NCBI RefSeq assembly: GCF_002847305.1
Contig: NZ_CP025408.1
Location: 976,001-1,040,000, forward strand
Origin: Paracoccus tegillarcae
GTDB lineage: Bacteria > Pseudomonadota > Alphaproteobacteria > Rhodobacterales > Rhodobacteraceae
Length of the DNA: 64,000 nt
Direction of reading: 5' to 3'
The stretch's first letter is position 1. The number at the start of each line of letters is the position of its first letter. The position numbers were made by a program, and so were the translations under genes. Below are positions 43,801 through 52,500 of the stretch, piece after piece. The notes beneath the pieces were generated by a model. That model worked only from the letters and a program-made list of their open reading frames with translations. It was not told the DNA's origin and did not search any database.

Positions 43801-44313
43801 CGGATGACGCTGCAATTCGACGTAAAGCCGCGTGTCAAAGGCCTTTGCCAAGCGCTCGACCAGCACCTCTGCATCGGCCTGCTTGCCCTGCGCGATCAAC
43901 TGGCCCATCGGTCCGGTCGCACCGCCCGTCAGCAGGATCAGTCCTTCGGCGCGTTCGCACAACTCGTCCAGCGTCACATGCGGCAGGCCGCCATCGCGGC
44001 GAAGATAGAGGCACGAGGCCAGGGCCATCAGGTTCAGCCAGCCAGCCTGATCTTGCGCCAATGCGACGACCGGGCCGGTGGCCTCGGCGGCAAGCGTCAA
44101 CTGGCAGCCAATGATCGGCTGCACCCCCGCATCCATCGCCTTGACGCTGAATTCCAGCGCCGCGAACATGGCGTTGGTGTCGGTCAGCGCCACCGCCGGC
44201 ATGCCTGCCCCTGCCGCCAGTTTCGCCAGCTTGGCCACGGGTATCGCGCCCTCCAGCAAAGAGTGCTCGGAATGTGTGCGAAGATGGATGAATCGGGGTG
44301 ATTTATCGGGCAT
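40843..44313 (-). CDS. dnaE: DNA polymerase III subunit alpha
   Basis: A 1156-residue replicative polymerase. The N-terminal PHP domain (FIHLRTHSEHSLLEG) is followed by palm catalytic aspartates in SMPDFDIDFCMDRREEVI, the thumb/finger region, the tandem HhH region, an OB fold near 985-1070 and the C-terminal tau-binding domain. The start at 44313 (MPDKSPRF) is preferred over an upstream GTG that would add 12 residues. The length matches the proteobacterial dnaE1 type. Confidence 0.97.
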   Translation of the reverse strand: MPDKSPRFIHLRTHSEHSLLEGAIPVAKLAKLAAGAGMPAVALTDTNAMFAALEFSVKAMDAGVQPIIGCQLTLAAEATGPVVALAQDQAGWLNLMALASCLYLRRDGGLPHVTLDELCERAEGLILLTGGATGPMGQLIAQGKQADAEVLVERLAKAFDTRLYVELQRHPSENGQLMAAEAASEAGLIQMAYDKALPLVATNDVYFPKPDMYEAHDALICISEKAYVDQQQPRRRLTPQHYFKSAEEMAVLFADLPEALENTVEIARRCAFAVSRHAPILPKFADDEVEELRRQAKAGLAERLKVIPHAVSVADYDARLDFELNIIEQMGFPGYFLIVADFIKWAKDHDIPVGPGRGSGAGSLVAYALTITDLDPLRYNLLFERFLNPERVSMPDFDIDFCMDRREEVIRYVQDKYGADKVGQIITFGALLSKAAVRDVGRVLQLPYGQVDRLSKMIPVEGVKPVSITKARADEPRLREAAKEEVIGRLLDYAEKLEGLYRNASTHAAGVVIGDRPLDRLVPLYRDPGSDMPATQFNMKWVEQAGLVKFDFLGLKTLTVIQNAVDLINEGGRPLHIGADGTQLYDPPEGAENQINAIPLEDKASYDLFASARTVAVFQVESSGMMDALRRMRPTCIEDIVALVALYRPGPMENIPTYCEVKNGVRDLESIHPTIDHILAETQGIIVYQEQVMQIAQVMAGYSLGGADLLRRAMGKKIAEEMAKERPKFVDGAIANGVDKKKAGEVFDLLEKFANYGFNKSHAAAYAVVSYQTAWLKANHPVEFMAAVMNCDIHLTDKLAIYKREADRMGIETIAPCVNQSAPRFTVKKGRIHYALGALKGVGIEAMRLIDEARGDQPFADIHDFARRVDMKRVGKRPLEMLARAGAFDALDDNRARVLKSLDTLVAWSAAVQEQAASSQSSLFGGGEDLPPPRPAIAQVWLPTEKLGEEHKAIGFYLSGHPLDDYLPALRRKKVQTLAEITAESERGPMVAMIAGTVASRQERKSAKGTPFAFVGLSDPTGLYEVTLFSDLLSSARDLLEPGENVVLQVKVEPQGDQVKMLANSVMRLDDAVADAGAGCLAVELAEAEAAARVAETLARIQDEIKVGSRSRGAIRLRVRDGQRQVEIQIADDVPVNTPARQALRAVPGVLDVIEE

Positions 44314-44407
44314 GGGCAGACAGTATCCCCGACCTGTCGAACTGTGCAATTGCCTGATCGGGGATTTCCGCGCTATTCAGGTATGGATTTGACCACGGGG
44401 ACAAAAT

Positions 44408-45928
44408 TTGGGCGCGACGGAGGTCTTTCAGGCCGAGGGCATCGGCAAGTCATATCCAGGCGTTCGCGCCAATGATGACGTGTCCTTCACGGTCACCGAG
44501 GGCGAGATCCATGCCCTGCTGGGTGAAAACGGTGCCGGAAAATCCACGCTGGTCAAGATGATCTACGGGCTGGTGCGGCCCGATGATGGCCGCATGAGCC
44601 TGCTGGGCAAACCGCATGAACCCTCCGATCCGCGTGCGGCCCGTGCCGCCGGTGTCGCGATGGTGTTTCAGCATTTCTCGCTGTTCGATGCCTTGACCGT
44701 CGCAGAGAACATCGCTTTGGGAATGGAAAACCCGCCGCTCCGGCGCGAGTTGTCGGCGCGGATCACCGATGTCAGCAACGAATTCGGCCTGCCTCTCAAT
44801 CCCGCACGACGCATCGCCACGCTGTCGGCAGGCGAACGCCAACGCGTGGAAATCATTCGCTGCCTGCTGCAAAACCCGCGCCTGCTGATCATGGACGAAC
44901 CGACCAGTGTTCTGACACCGCAAGAGGCGGAATTGCTGTTTGCCACGCTGCGCAAACTGGCGGCACAGGGCACGTCGATCCTGTATATCAGTCACAAACT
45001 GGAAGAAATCAGGACCCATTGCGACCGCGCCACGATCCTGCGCGGCGGCAAGGTGGTCGACAGCTGCGATCCGCGCGCCCATTCCGCGCGCGAACTGGCG
45101 GCGATGATGGTCGGCGGCGAGATGCGCGATATCGACCGATCTGGCCGTCAGGCAGGCGAGGTTCTGCTGGAACTGAAAGACCTTTCCATGGCGCCAGCCA
45201 GCGTCGAAGGCACCGCGTTGAAGGCGGTCTCGTTGCAGGTGCGCGCAGGTGAAATCCTGGGCATCGGCGGCGTGGCCGGCAACGGGCAAGAGGAACTGCT
45301 GGCTGCCCTGTCTGGCGAGGTCCGCAATATGCCGGGCACCGTGGTGCTGGACGGGAATGACCTGTCGGCGACAGGTCCCGATCAGCGGCGCCTGGCTGGG
45401 TTGCTGGCCGCGCCCGAGGACCGCTTGGGCCATGCCGCCGTGCCCGATTTCAGCCTGACTGACAACACCCTGCTGACCGCTGGCACGCGCAAGGGGTTGG
45501 TCCGGCGCGGGATGATCGATCACAGCGCCGCACGCGCCTATGCCGAAGAGGTCATCGCCAGTTTCGATGTGCGCACCCCCGGCCCCGGCACCGCCGCACG
45601 CGCGCTGTCGGGCGGCAACCTGCAGAAATTCGTCATCGGGCGCGAGGTGCTGCAGGCGCCGCGCGTGCTCGTCGTGAACCAGCCGACCTGGGGCGTCGAT
45701 GCCGCCGCCGCTGCCGCCGTCCGCCAGTCACTGCTGAACCTTGCTCGTGACGGGGCAGGCGTGATCGTCATCTCTCAGGATCTGGACGAATTGATGGAGC
45801 TATCCGACCGTTTCTGCGCCCTGAACGAAGGCCGCCTGTCCCCCCCGCGCCCAACCGAGGACCTGACCCTCGATGAAATCGGGCTGATGCTGGGCGGCGC
45901 GCATGGCATGGCCGAGGCGGCGATATGA
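44408..45928 (+). CDS. BMP-type nucleoside ABC transporter, dual-ATPase subunit
   Basis: A 506-residue protein with two ABC domains. The first has Walker A GENGAGKSTLVK near residue 39 and signature LSAGERQRVE. The second is degenerate at Walker A (GGVAGNGQEELL) but keeps ALSGGNLQKFVIGRE. This is the RbsA/YufO layout of purine-nucleoside importers. The start is TTG at 44408 with cgggga upstream; no in-frame ATG gives a full first domain. The operon continues with two permeases and a BMP receptor. Confidence 0.9.
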   Translation: MGATEVFQAEGIGKSYPGVRANDDVSFTVTEGEIHALLGENGAGKSTLVKMIYGLVRPDDGRMSLLGKPHEPSDPRAARAAGVAMVFQHFSLFDALTVAENIALGMENPPLRRELSARITDVSNEFGLPLNPARRIATLSAGERQRVEIIRCLLQNPRLLIMDEPTSVLTPQEAELLFATLRKLAAQGTSILYISHKLEEIRTHCDRATILRGGKVVDSCDPRAHSARELAAMMVGGEMRDIDRSGRQAGEVLLELKDLSMAPASVEGTALKAVSLQVRAGEILGIGGVAGNGQEELLAALSGEVRNMPGTVVLDGNDLSATGPDQRRLAGLLAAPEDRLGHAAVPDFSLTDNTLLTAGTRKGLVRRGMIDHSAARAYAEEVIASFDVRTPGPGTAARALSGGNLQKFVIGREVLQAPRVLVVNQPTWGVDAAAAAAVRQSLLNLARDGAGVIVISQDLDELMELSDRFCALNEGRLSPPRPTEDLTLDEIGLMLGGAHGMAEAAI

Positions 45929-47001
45929 TCCGGCTGGTCCCCCGAACCGAGATCTCGAACGGTTGGCAAATCGCGACGCCGCTGCTGGCCGTGCTGGCCA
46001 CGATGATCGCGGGCGGTCTGCTGTTCGCGATCATGGGCTACGATCCGCTGGCGGCCATCCGCACCATTTTTTGGGACCCGCTCTTCGGGCAGGCGGCGGC
46101 CTATTCGCGACCGCAGTTGCTGGTCAAGGCTGCGCCGCTGATCCTGATCGCCTCGGGCCTTGCCGTGGGTTTTCGCGCGGGCATCTGGAACATCGGCGCC
46201 GAGGGGCAGTACATCATCGGCGGCATCTGCGGCGCGGCGGTGGCGCTGGCCGCCTATCCGGGCGAACATTGGTGGCTGTTCCCGGCCATGGTCGCGGCAG
46301 GCGCGTTTGGCGGATGGGCCTGGGCGATGATCCCCGCAACGCTGCGCAACTGGTTCGGCGCCTCGGAAATACTTGTGTCGCTGATGCTGGTCTATGTCGC
46401 GCAAAATGTTGCCGCCTGGGTCGCATTCGGCCCGCTGAAGAACCCGGAGGGCTTTGGCTTTCCCGGTTCGCGGAACCTGCAGCAATACCCGTCAGCCGCG
46501 AACCCCGAATTGATCGCCGGCACCGGCGCGCATTGGGGCGTTGTTGCCGCAGCCATCGCGGTGCTTGCGATCTGGGTGCTGATGAGCCGCCATATCCGCG
46601 GCTTTCAAATCCGCGCCGCAGGTCTTGCGCCACGCGCGGCGCGCTTTGCCGGGGTGCGCCCTGAAACGCTGGTCGCGTTCTGCCTTGGCCTGTCGGGTGC
46701 GCTGGCCGGCATGGCCGGGCTGTTCGAGGCTGCAGGCCCCGCAGGCCAGATCACCGACAGCTTTGGGTCTGGCTATGGCTTTACCGCGATCATCGTTGCG
46801 TTTCTGGGGCGGCTGAACCCGTTCGGCATCCTGCTGGCGGGGCTGCTGCTGGCGCTGACCTATATCGGCGGCGAACTGGCGCAACTGACCCTGCAACTGC
46901 CCGCCGCAACGGTGCAGGTGTTCCAAGGGATGCTGCTGTTCTTTCTGCTTGGGTTTGACCTGTTGACGCGGTTTCGCATTGTCCGAAGGGTGGCCGCATG
47001 A
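45925..47001 (+). CDS. BMP-type nucleoside ABC transporter permease 1
   Basis: A 358-residue permease with about nine helices of the BPD_transp_2 family. The pattern GFRAGIWNIGAEGQYIIGG is characteristic of nucleoside/simple-sugar permeases. The start overlaps the ATPase stop. It works as a heterodimer with the second permease. Confidence 0.92.
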   Translation: MIRLVPRTEISNGWQIATPLLAVLATMIAGGLLFAIMGYDPLAAIRTIFWDPLFGQAAAYSRPQLLVKAAPLILIASGLAVGFRAGIWNIGAEGQYIIGGICGAAVALAAYPGEHWWLFPAMVAAGAFGGWAWAMIPATLRNWFGASEILVSLMLVYVAQNVAAWVAFGPLKNPEGFGFPGSRNLQQYPSAANPELIAGTGAHWGVVAAAIAVLAIWVLMSRHIRGFQIRAAGLAPRAARFAGVRPETLVAFCLGLSGALAGMAGLFEAAGPAGQITDSFGSGYGFTAIIVAFLGRLNPFGILLAGLLLALTYIGGELAQLTLQLPAATVQVFQGMLLFFLLGFDLLTRFRIVRRVAA

Positions 47002-47357
47002 CCGGCACGACCTCGACTACGACGAGATCCGGCGTTCTTTTTGCCGCAGCCGGTTTTGCTCTGGGCATGATTATCGGCTGGTTTGCGTTGAACAGCTGGC
47101 TCGGCTTCGGCTTTCTCATCATCCTGGTGCTGATCTTTGTCGGCGCTATGGCGGACCTGGATTTCCTGGTAGATATCGCTGCAGCGATCAGCGAGCCGGT
47201 CTGGAAGATGATAGCGCGCGCAGGCGGAGACTGGGCAGGACTTGACCCGAGGAAGCCAGTCCCGATCTCGCAGCAGTTGATCTATGCGCTGGCCTTCCTG
47301 ATTGGGCTGGCCACCATGTTATTGATCGAATTACCGTGGCTGTGGGGTGGCGAATGA
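46998..47357 (+). CDS. Small membrane protein inside the nucleoside transporter operon
   Basis: A 119-residue protein with two adjacent hydrophobic helices (about 12-32 and 35-58) and a third near 90-112. I recognise no family. It overlaps both flanking permease genes by four bases, so it is co-translated with them. The BMP transporters of Bacillus lack such a gene. Third-position GC is visibly lower than in the permeases. It may be an accessory subunit or a passenger. Confidence 0.7.
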   Translation: MTGTTSTTTRSGVLFAAAGFALGMIIGWFALNSWLGFGFLIILVLIFVGAMADLDFLVDIAAAISEPVWKMIARAGGDWAGLDPRKPVPISQQLIYALAFLIGLATMLLIELPWLWGGE

Positions 47358-48241
47358 TCGACCTGACGACCCTGATCCCTGCCCTGCTGGTCGCGGCGAC
47401 GCCGATCCTGTTCGCGGCGCTTGGCGAGTTGATCGTTGAAAAATCGGGCGTGCTGAACCTTGGCGTCGAAGGGATGATGATCACCGGCGCGCTGGCCGGC
47501 TTTGCAGCCGCCGTGGCGACAGGCAGCCCGATGATGGGCTTTGTCGCGGCCGCCTTGGCCGGGGCCGCGATCGCCATGCTGTTCGCGCTGCTGACGCAAT
47601 ATCTGCTGGCCAATCAGGTGGCCTCCGGGCTGGCGCTGACGCTGTTCGGGCTGGGCTTGGCCGCGCTGTTCGGCAAACCTTATGAGGGGATCAAGGCACC
47701 CGCGATGACATCCGGCCCCTTGGGCCTGAACTGGATGATCTGGGTCGGCATCGCCATGGTGCCGGTGATCTGGTGGTTCCTGAACCGCACACGGGGCGGG
47801 TTGATCCTGCGCGGGGTGGGTGAAAACCACGATGCCGCGCATGGCTTGGGTCACCCGGTGCGGCGTGTGCGCATCGCGGCGATTGGCTTTGGCGGCGCGA
47901 TGGCGGGGATGGGCGGTGCCTTCATCTCCATCGCCATCGTGCTGCAATGGACCGAGGGCATGACGGCGGGCGCTGGCTGGATCGCGCTGGCCATCGTGGT
48001 ATTTTCCAACTGGACCGCGCCGGGCGTGCTGGCTGGCGCCTGCCTGTTTGGCGGCGTCACGGCGCTGCAACTGCGCCTGCAGGCGGCGGGTGTGGCGGTG
48101 CCGGTGCAATTGCTGTCCATGGCGCCTTACCTTGCCACCATCGCGGTCCTTGTGCTGATATCGGCGCGACAGAAATTCAGCCGTCGCGCCGGCACGGGCG
48201 CGCCCGGATCACTGGGCCAGAATTTTCACGCACTGCGCTAA
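47354..48241 (+). CDS. BMP-type nucleoside ABC transporter permease 2
   Basis: A 295-residue permease of the same family, with ALGELIVEKSGVLNLGVEGMM near the start. That pattern is diagnostic of the second subunit (YufQ type). The start at 47354 overlaps the stop of the small membrane protein. About eight helices. Confidence 0.92.
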   Translation: MIDLTTLIPALLVAATPILFAALGELIVEKSGVLNLGVEGMMITGALAGFAAAVATGSPMMGFVAAALAGAAIAMLFALLTQYLLANQVASGLALTLFGLGLAALFGKPYEGIKAPAMTSGPLGLNWMIWVGIAMVPVIWWFLNRTRGGLILRGVGENHDAAHGLGHPVRRVRIAAIGFGGAMAGMGGAFISIAIVLQWTEGMTAGAGWIALAIVVFSNWTAPGVLAGACLFGGVTALQLRLQAAGVAVPVQLLSMAPYLATIAVLVLISARQKFSRRAGTGAPGSLGQNFHALR

Positions 48242-48266
48242 GACGCAGGCTCAACAGGAGAAGACA

Positions 48267-49346
48267 ATGAACCGCAGACAATTGCTGGCCAGCGTGGCCG
48301 CTCTGACAACCATTTCGCTAAGCGTGCCCGCATGGGCGCAGAATGAACCGCTGAAGGTCGGCTTTATCTATGTCGGTCCCGTGGGCGATGGCGGCTGGAC
48401 CTATCAGCACGATCAGGGCCGTCAGGCGATCGAGGCCGAGTTCGGCGACCGGGTCGAGACCACATTCATCGAAAGCGTACCCGAGGGTGCCGATGCCGAG
48501 CGTGCGATCACCCAGCTTGCGCTGGCCGGAAACAAGCTGATCTTTACCACCAGCTTTGGCTTTATGGACGCAACGATCAACGTGGCGCAGAAATTCCCGG
48601 ACGTGAAATTCGAACACGCCACCGGTTACAAACGCGCCGACAACGTCGCCACCTATGACGCGCGTTTCTACGAAGGCCGCGCGGTGATGGGCACGATCGC
48701 GGGCCATATGACTGAATCGAACAAGATCGGCTATATCGGCAGCTTTCCGATCCCCGAGGTCATTCAGGGCATCAACAGCAGCTATATCCACGCCAAGAAG
48801 GTGAACCCGGATGTCGAGATCCGCGTGGTCTGGGCCTATAGCTGGTTCGACCCGGCAAAAGAGGCCGACGCCGCCGCCGCCCTGATCGCCGAGGGCGTCG
48901 ACGTGATCTTGCAGCACACCGATTCGACCGCACCGCTGGCCAAGGCACAAGAGGCCGGCGCCATCGGCTTTGGTCAGGCCAGCGACATGTCGAATTTCGC
49001 GCCCAACCCGCGCGTCTCGTCAATCATCGACAACTGGGCACCCTATTACCTCGATCGCGTCGGCGCGGTGCTGGATGGAACCTGGGAATCAAAGGCGACC
49101 TGGGCCGGGATTGGCGATGGCGAGGTCGAGATCGGCGAAATCACCGATGCCGTTCCCGCCGAGGTCAAAGAGGCCGCACTGGCGCTGAAAGATCAGATCG
49201 GATCGGGCGAATACCATCCCTTTACCGGGCCGCTGAACAAGGCCGACGGCAGCGAATGGCTGGCCGAAGGTCAGGTGGCGACCGATGAGGAACTGTCGGG
49301 CATGAACTTCTTTGTCGAAGGTATCACCGCGCAGATTCCGGAATAA
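48267..49346 (+). CDS. BMP-family substrate-binding protein of the nucleoside ABC transporter
   Basis: A 359-residue receptor with signal peptide (MNRRQLLASVAALTTISL..., cleavage after AWA near 21). PnrA/Med-type motifs: VGFIYVGPVGDGGWTYQHDQGR, TTSFGFMDATINVAQKFPDV and HATGYKRADNVATYDARFYEG. It binds purine nucleosides or related compounds. A Shine-Dalgarno (acaggag) precedes it, and a terminator follows. No purine catabolic genes are nearby, so the exact substrate is open. Confidence 0.92.
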   Translation: MNRRQLLASVAALTTISLSVPAWAQNEPLKVGFIYVGPVGDGGWTYQHDQGRQAIEAEFGDRVETTFIESVPEGADAERAITQLALAGNKLIFTTSFGFMDATINVAQKFPDVKFEHATGYKRADNVATYDARFYEGRAVMGTIAGHMTESNKIGYIGSFPIPEVIQGINSSYIHAKKVNPDVEIRVVWAYSWFDPAKEADAAAALIAEGVDVILQHTDSTAPLAKAQEAGAIGFGQASDMSNFAPNPRVSSIIDNWAPYYLDRVGAVLDGTWESKATWAGIGDGEVEIGEITDAVPAEVKEAALALKDQIGSGEYHPFTGPLNKADGSEWLAEGQVATDEELSGMNFFVEGITAQIPE

Positions 49347-49368
49347 ATCCGTGTCTGCCTGGAATTGA

Positions 49369-49396
49369 CGCCCCGCCCGGTCTGGCGGGGCGTTTT
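49369..49396 (+). terminator. Terminator of the nucleoside transporter operon
   Basis: Stem CGCCCCGCC/GGCGGGGCG with a 6-base loop, then TTTTCGTTT, 22 bases after the BMP stop. Confidence 0.92.
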
Positions 49397-49566
49397 CGTT
49401 TCATACAACCCAAACGCAAGCGCCGGGGTTTCTCTGCCGCCGGCGACTTGAAGCGTTTTGCCAGCCGGGCCAAGGCCTTCCCGCCACGGCTCGTTGTGCA
49501 AATTCAATCTGAGGTCGCGGGCTCTGGTCTATCCTCACAATCGCCCACCCAATTCTCACTAAGAGA

Positions 49567-49595
49567 TTGTAATTACTTGCTTCATAACGTAGCTA
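49567..49595 (+). promoter_or_regulatory. Candidate promoter of the large Hint gene
   Basis: TTGTAA and TAGCTA are 17 bases apart in a markedly AT-rich stretch, 54 bases before the start codon. A weak -10 match; the rest of the 49397-49648 gap shows nothing else. Confidence 0.3.
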
Positions 49596-49648
49596 TGAAC
49601 TTAAGCGTTTAATTCCGCCCTGCCAATATCCCCATGGAAGTGCTGGCC

Positions 49649-51583
49649 ATGCCACTTAATGAAATAGACGACGCGACCTATACGACACAGACCGAGTCTA
49701 ACCTGTTTTATTCGAACCACTCGTCTACGTTCTACATCGGGAACCAGCCCTATGTGGCGACGGCTCTGCAGGGTTCGGACGGCGGTTTGTACGTTTACCG
49801 CGTTGATCTGGATGCCAACAACGAGCCGAACTACGTCCTGACCGGCAGCATGCAAATGGACGACGGCAACAGCCGGGTTGTCGTGCTGGGTCCGACGAAT
49901 GGTGGCGGCGAAATATACCTGAACGGCGTCCAAACTGACGTTTCGTCGACCATTTTGGCAGACACCCAAAATTACCAGGGGACTGACTCGACGATTTTCG
50001 GGGTGAGCGATGCGGCCCTTTACGGCGGCGGCGCACAGTATATCGAGCCGGTTGATATCAACGGCACGCAATTTCTGTTCGTGAACTCACAGAATGGTGC
50101 GGGCATTCACGTCTGGAGCGTCAACGACGATGGCGAATTGGCGCATGTCGGCGGGATGGATCTTGGCAATGGCCAGAACAGAACGGTCTACGGCATGGAG
50201 GTCTATACCGACACGCAGGGCACGACCCATGTCTATGTGGCTGAAACTGAACTAGGGGGGGCAACTGGAACGTTCGGACAGACGACCCAATATACGTTCG
50301 ACCCAGCGACCGGCGATTTCTCGGACAAAACCAATGTGCTGACTTTGCCCGGCAACGCAAACGCGATGTTTGATACCGAAATCTATCATACCGCAGAGGG
50401 CGAGACATATCTTGTCGCCATCGGCCGGCATGGCATTACGTATAGGTTGATGGATCCGGCGACTGGCGAGGTTACAGGCCCCTCGAACAGCATCCTTCGC
50501 AGCGACATCTCTTCTGAGGACACCGGTGGACTAGGAACGATAACCGTCATGACCGACGAAGACGGTCTCGAGCATCTGGTCTATGGATCATACAACGATG
50601 ACAAGGTTTTTTCGCTGACGCTGACGACCGACCCCACCACGCCCGGCACTCCGACATTGACGTTGGGGGATACGATTGACGCCAATGTCCTTCTTGATTT
50701 CGATACCCATACGTTCGACGACGGAACCGGTCCGCGAGAGGTTGTTCTAGTCAATACCGTTGACGCCAATGGGGTCAATAACGGCACCGCGATGTTTTAT
50801 ATGAATGCTGACGGAACATTTGATCTGTTCGACAGCACGACGATATTGACTGATGATACCGCGCCGGTTCTGATCCAGACGACGGATGGGACCTACTGGA
50901 TTTCTGATCCCGACACGCAAAACAGTACAGGTGGTCCGCAGAAGTCGGTTTCCATTGTTTGCTTTACCGCTGAGACGAAAATTTTGACCCAGAATGGCGA
51001 AATCAGGGCGACTGATCTGCAAGTCGGCGACATGGTTCTGACCGAGGACAGGGGCTATCAGCCGCTGCGCTGGATCGGCAGGAAAACGATTGACCGCGCC
51101 CGTTTGCGCAGGGACCCCAGCCTGCTGCCGGTAACGATCGAGGCCGGCGCGCTTGGCCCCCATTTGCCGCGCGAGCGCTTGACCGTTTCAAGGCAGCACC
51201 GGATTCTGGTTCAAAGCGCCATCGTCAAGCGCACGTTCGGCGAAGATTCCGTCCTGATACCCGCGATCAAGCTGGCGGAATTGCCCGGCGTCTACGTCGA
51301 CGAGAACGTCGAAGCGGTCGAGTATGTCCATATCCTTTTCGACAACCATGAGATCGTCACGGCAAATGGGGCGCGGGCGGAAAGTCTGTATCTGGCTGCC
51401 ACGGCCCGAGACCAGCTAGGCGACGCGTCCATGCAGGAAATATACAACATTTTCCCTGAATTCCGTCAGCCAGAGAATTTGCCATCTTCTTGCCGGACAA
51501 TAGTCGAACGCAAGAAGCTGACATCAAACCTGATCCGGCGGCATGTGAAAAACAACAAAGATCTCGTTCATACCGCGACTTGA
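49649..51583 (+). CDS. Hint-domain (Hint_2 type) protein with propeller-like N-terminal region, larger paralogue
   Basis: A 644-residue protein. Residues 1 to about 430 consist of repeated beta-strand units around VYRVDLDANNE, IHVWSVNDDGELAHVGGMD and VYVAETELGG, suggesting a beta-propeller; no catalytic motif is recognised. A Hint_2 domain starts at Cys438 (VCFTAETKILTQNGEIRATDLQVGDMV), with RWIGRK, VSRQHRILVQS and HEIVTANGARAESLY, ending in a basic tail (RKKLTSNLIRRHVK). The start at 49649 is chosen for the ggaag spaced 9 bases upstream; ATG 49634 has no ribosome site. No signal peptide. The gene is AT-richer than its neighbours, a sign of different ancestry. The Hint part is clearly related to that of 32204-33370. 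Confidence 0.85.
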   Translation: MPLNEIDDATYTTQTESNLFYSNHSSTFYIGNQPYVATALQGSDGGLYVYRVDLDANNEPNYVLTGSMQMDDGNSRVVVLGPTNGGGEIYLNGVQTDVSSTILADTQNYQGTDSTIFGVSDAALYGGGAQYIEPVDINGTQFLFVNSQNGAGIHVWSVNDDGELAHVGGMDLGNGQNRTVYGMEVYTDTQGTTHVYVAETELGGATGTFGQTTQYTFDPATGDFSDKTNVLTLPGNANAMFDTEIYHTAEGETYLVAIGRHGITYRLMDPATGEVTGPSNSILRSDISSEDTGGLGTITVMTDEDGLEHLVYGSYNDDKVFSLTLTTDPTTPGTPTLTLGDTIDANVLLDFDTHTFDDGTGPREVVLVNTVDANGVNNGTAMFYMNADGTFDLFDSTTILTDDTAPVLIQTTDGTYWISDPDTQNSTGGPQKSVSIVCFTAETKILTQNGEIRATDLQVGDMVLTEDRGYQPLRWIGRKTIDRARLRRDPSLLPVTIEAGALGPHLPRERLTVSRQHRILVQSAIVKRTFGEDSVLIPAIKLAELPGVYVDENVEAVEYVHILFDNHEIVTANGARAESLYLAATARDQLGDASMQEIYNIFPEFRQPENLPSSCRTIVERKKLTSNLIRRHVKNNKDLVHTAT

Positions 51584-52254
51584 CCACGCTTATGACCCGA
51601 CAGCTGTGACCAGCGTCGGGTCAATGATCCGTGCGGAGCGGACCCAGTCGGCAATCGCTGCGAATGCGATCCCGGCGGCGCCGCGTTCGTGATCGAGACA
51701 ATCGACCAATGCGCTTTGAAAATCCATGAACAGCAGCCCAATGCAGGAAAGGGCGGTTCTCGATACAGCCCGAACAGCGACCACGCGTCGGAACCGAACC
51801 GCTGAAGTTTGCGCCCCGGCTTTTTTAGACCTCAGATCCGAAGATATTTTAGGGCGCCACAGTGCCCACCCGGCCATCAGCCAAAGCTCTGGGTTAGAAG
51901 GCCCCAAGCGCCGCGCCCCAAACCGCTGGCGAAGTACCTAAAAACTCGCTTGATGCAGAACCGGCGCGTATCGTCGGTCAGTCCCGCCGCCCCCTGAGAC
52001 CACATGCAGAAAACAAAAGGGTTCCGGCCCACCCCAGTCAGCCGGAACCCTCCCCTTACACGCCCCAAGTCCACCGCGCGTATCCAATTCAGGGATCGAA
52101 TTTCTCGGGCTGACCTTCTGGTCGCCGTGGGATCAGACATAGCGCGAACCGCGATTCCACGCAAATTCAAAGCCCTTAGGATTTTAGACGATCACGCTAG
52201 AGTTCGGCCTTTGTGCGGGTTAGGTTCGGCCTCAATCAAAGCACAGGAGTTTTC
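51584..52254. other. 671-base region without a convincing gene
   Basis: Short open frames exist on the minus strand (for example 51590-51907), but none has a ribosome site, recognisable domain or normal codon use. The region holds one strong hairpin (52019-52050). It may contain a decayed gene or an unrecognised small RNA. The last 50 bases are the leader of the DUF4170 gene. Confidence 0.5.
52019..52050 (-). terminator. Orphan terminator-like hairpin
   Basis: Perfect 10-base arms GGGTTCCGGC/GCCGGAACCC around a 12-base loop. On the minus strand it is followed by TTTTGTTTTC. No minus-strand gene ends here, so it may close a small RNA transcribed leftwards from about 52.05-52.25 kb. Confidence 0.6.
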
Positions 52255-52500
52255 ATGACCCAGCGTCTGCATCTTGTCTTCGGCGGCGAACTTGTCGACC
52301 CGCAGCGAACCGAGTTTCAGGATACCAAGGATATCCATGTCGTCGGTATCTTTCCCGATTATGCCAAGGCCTATGACGCCTGGAAGGCCGAGGCGCATCG
52401 CACGGTGGACAGCGCCCAGACGCGGTATTTCATCGCTCACCTGCATCGCCTGCGCGACGAGGAAACCGAGGTCAGCCCGACCGAGGAACTGGGTGCCTGA
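52255..52500 (+). CDS. DUF4170 family protein
   Basis: An 81-residue protein (MTQRLHLVFGGELVDP, VVGIFPDYAKAYDAWKAEAHRTVD, then AHLHRLRDE) matching the small alphaproteobacterial DUF4170 family, which typically precedes waaA. Function unknown. Good Shine-Dalgarno (caggag). The stop overlaps the waaA start. Confidence 0.85.
   Translation: MTQRLHLVFGGELVDPQRTEFQDTKDIHVVGIFPDYAKAYDAWKAEAHRTVDSAQTRYFIAHLHRLRDEETEVSPTEELGA

Noticed and set aside
44408..45928. Sugar (RbsA-type) importer
   Set aside because: The operon has two different permeases and a BMP receptor, which is the nucleoside transporter layout rather than that of ribose importers.
51590..51907. A 105-codon minus-strand open frame in the 671-base gap
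   Set aside because: No ribosome site, domain or coding-like composition; it may be part of a decayed gene but this cannot be shown.
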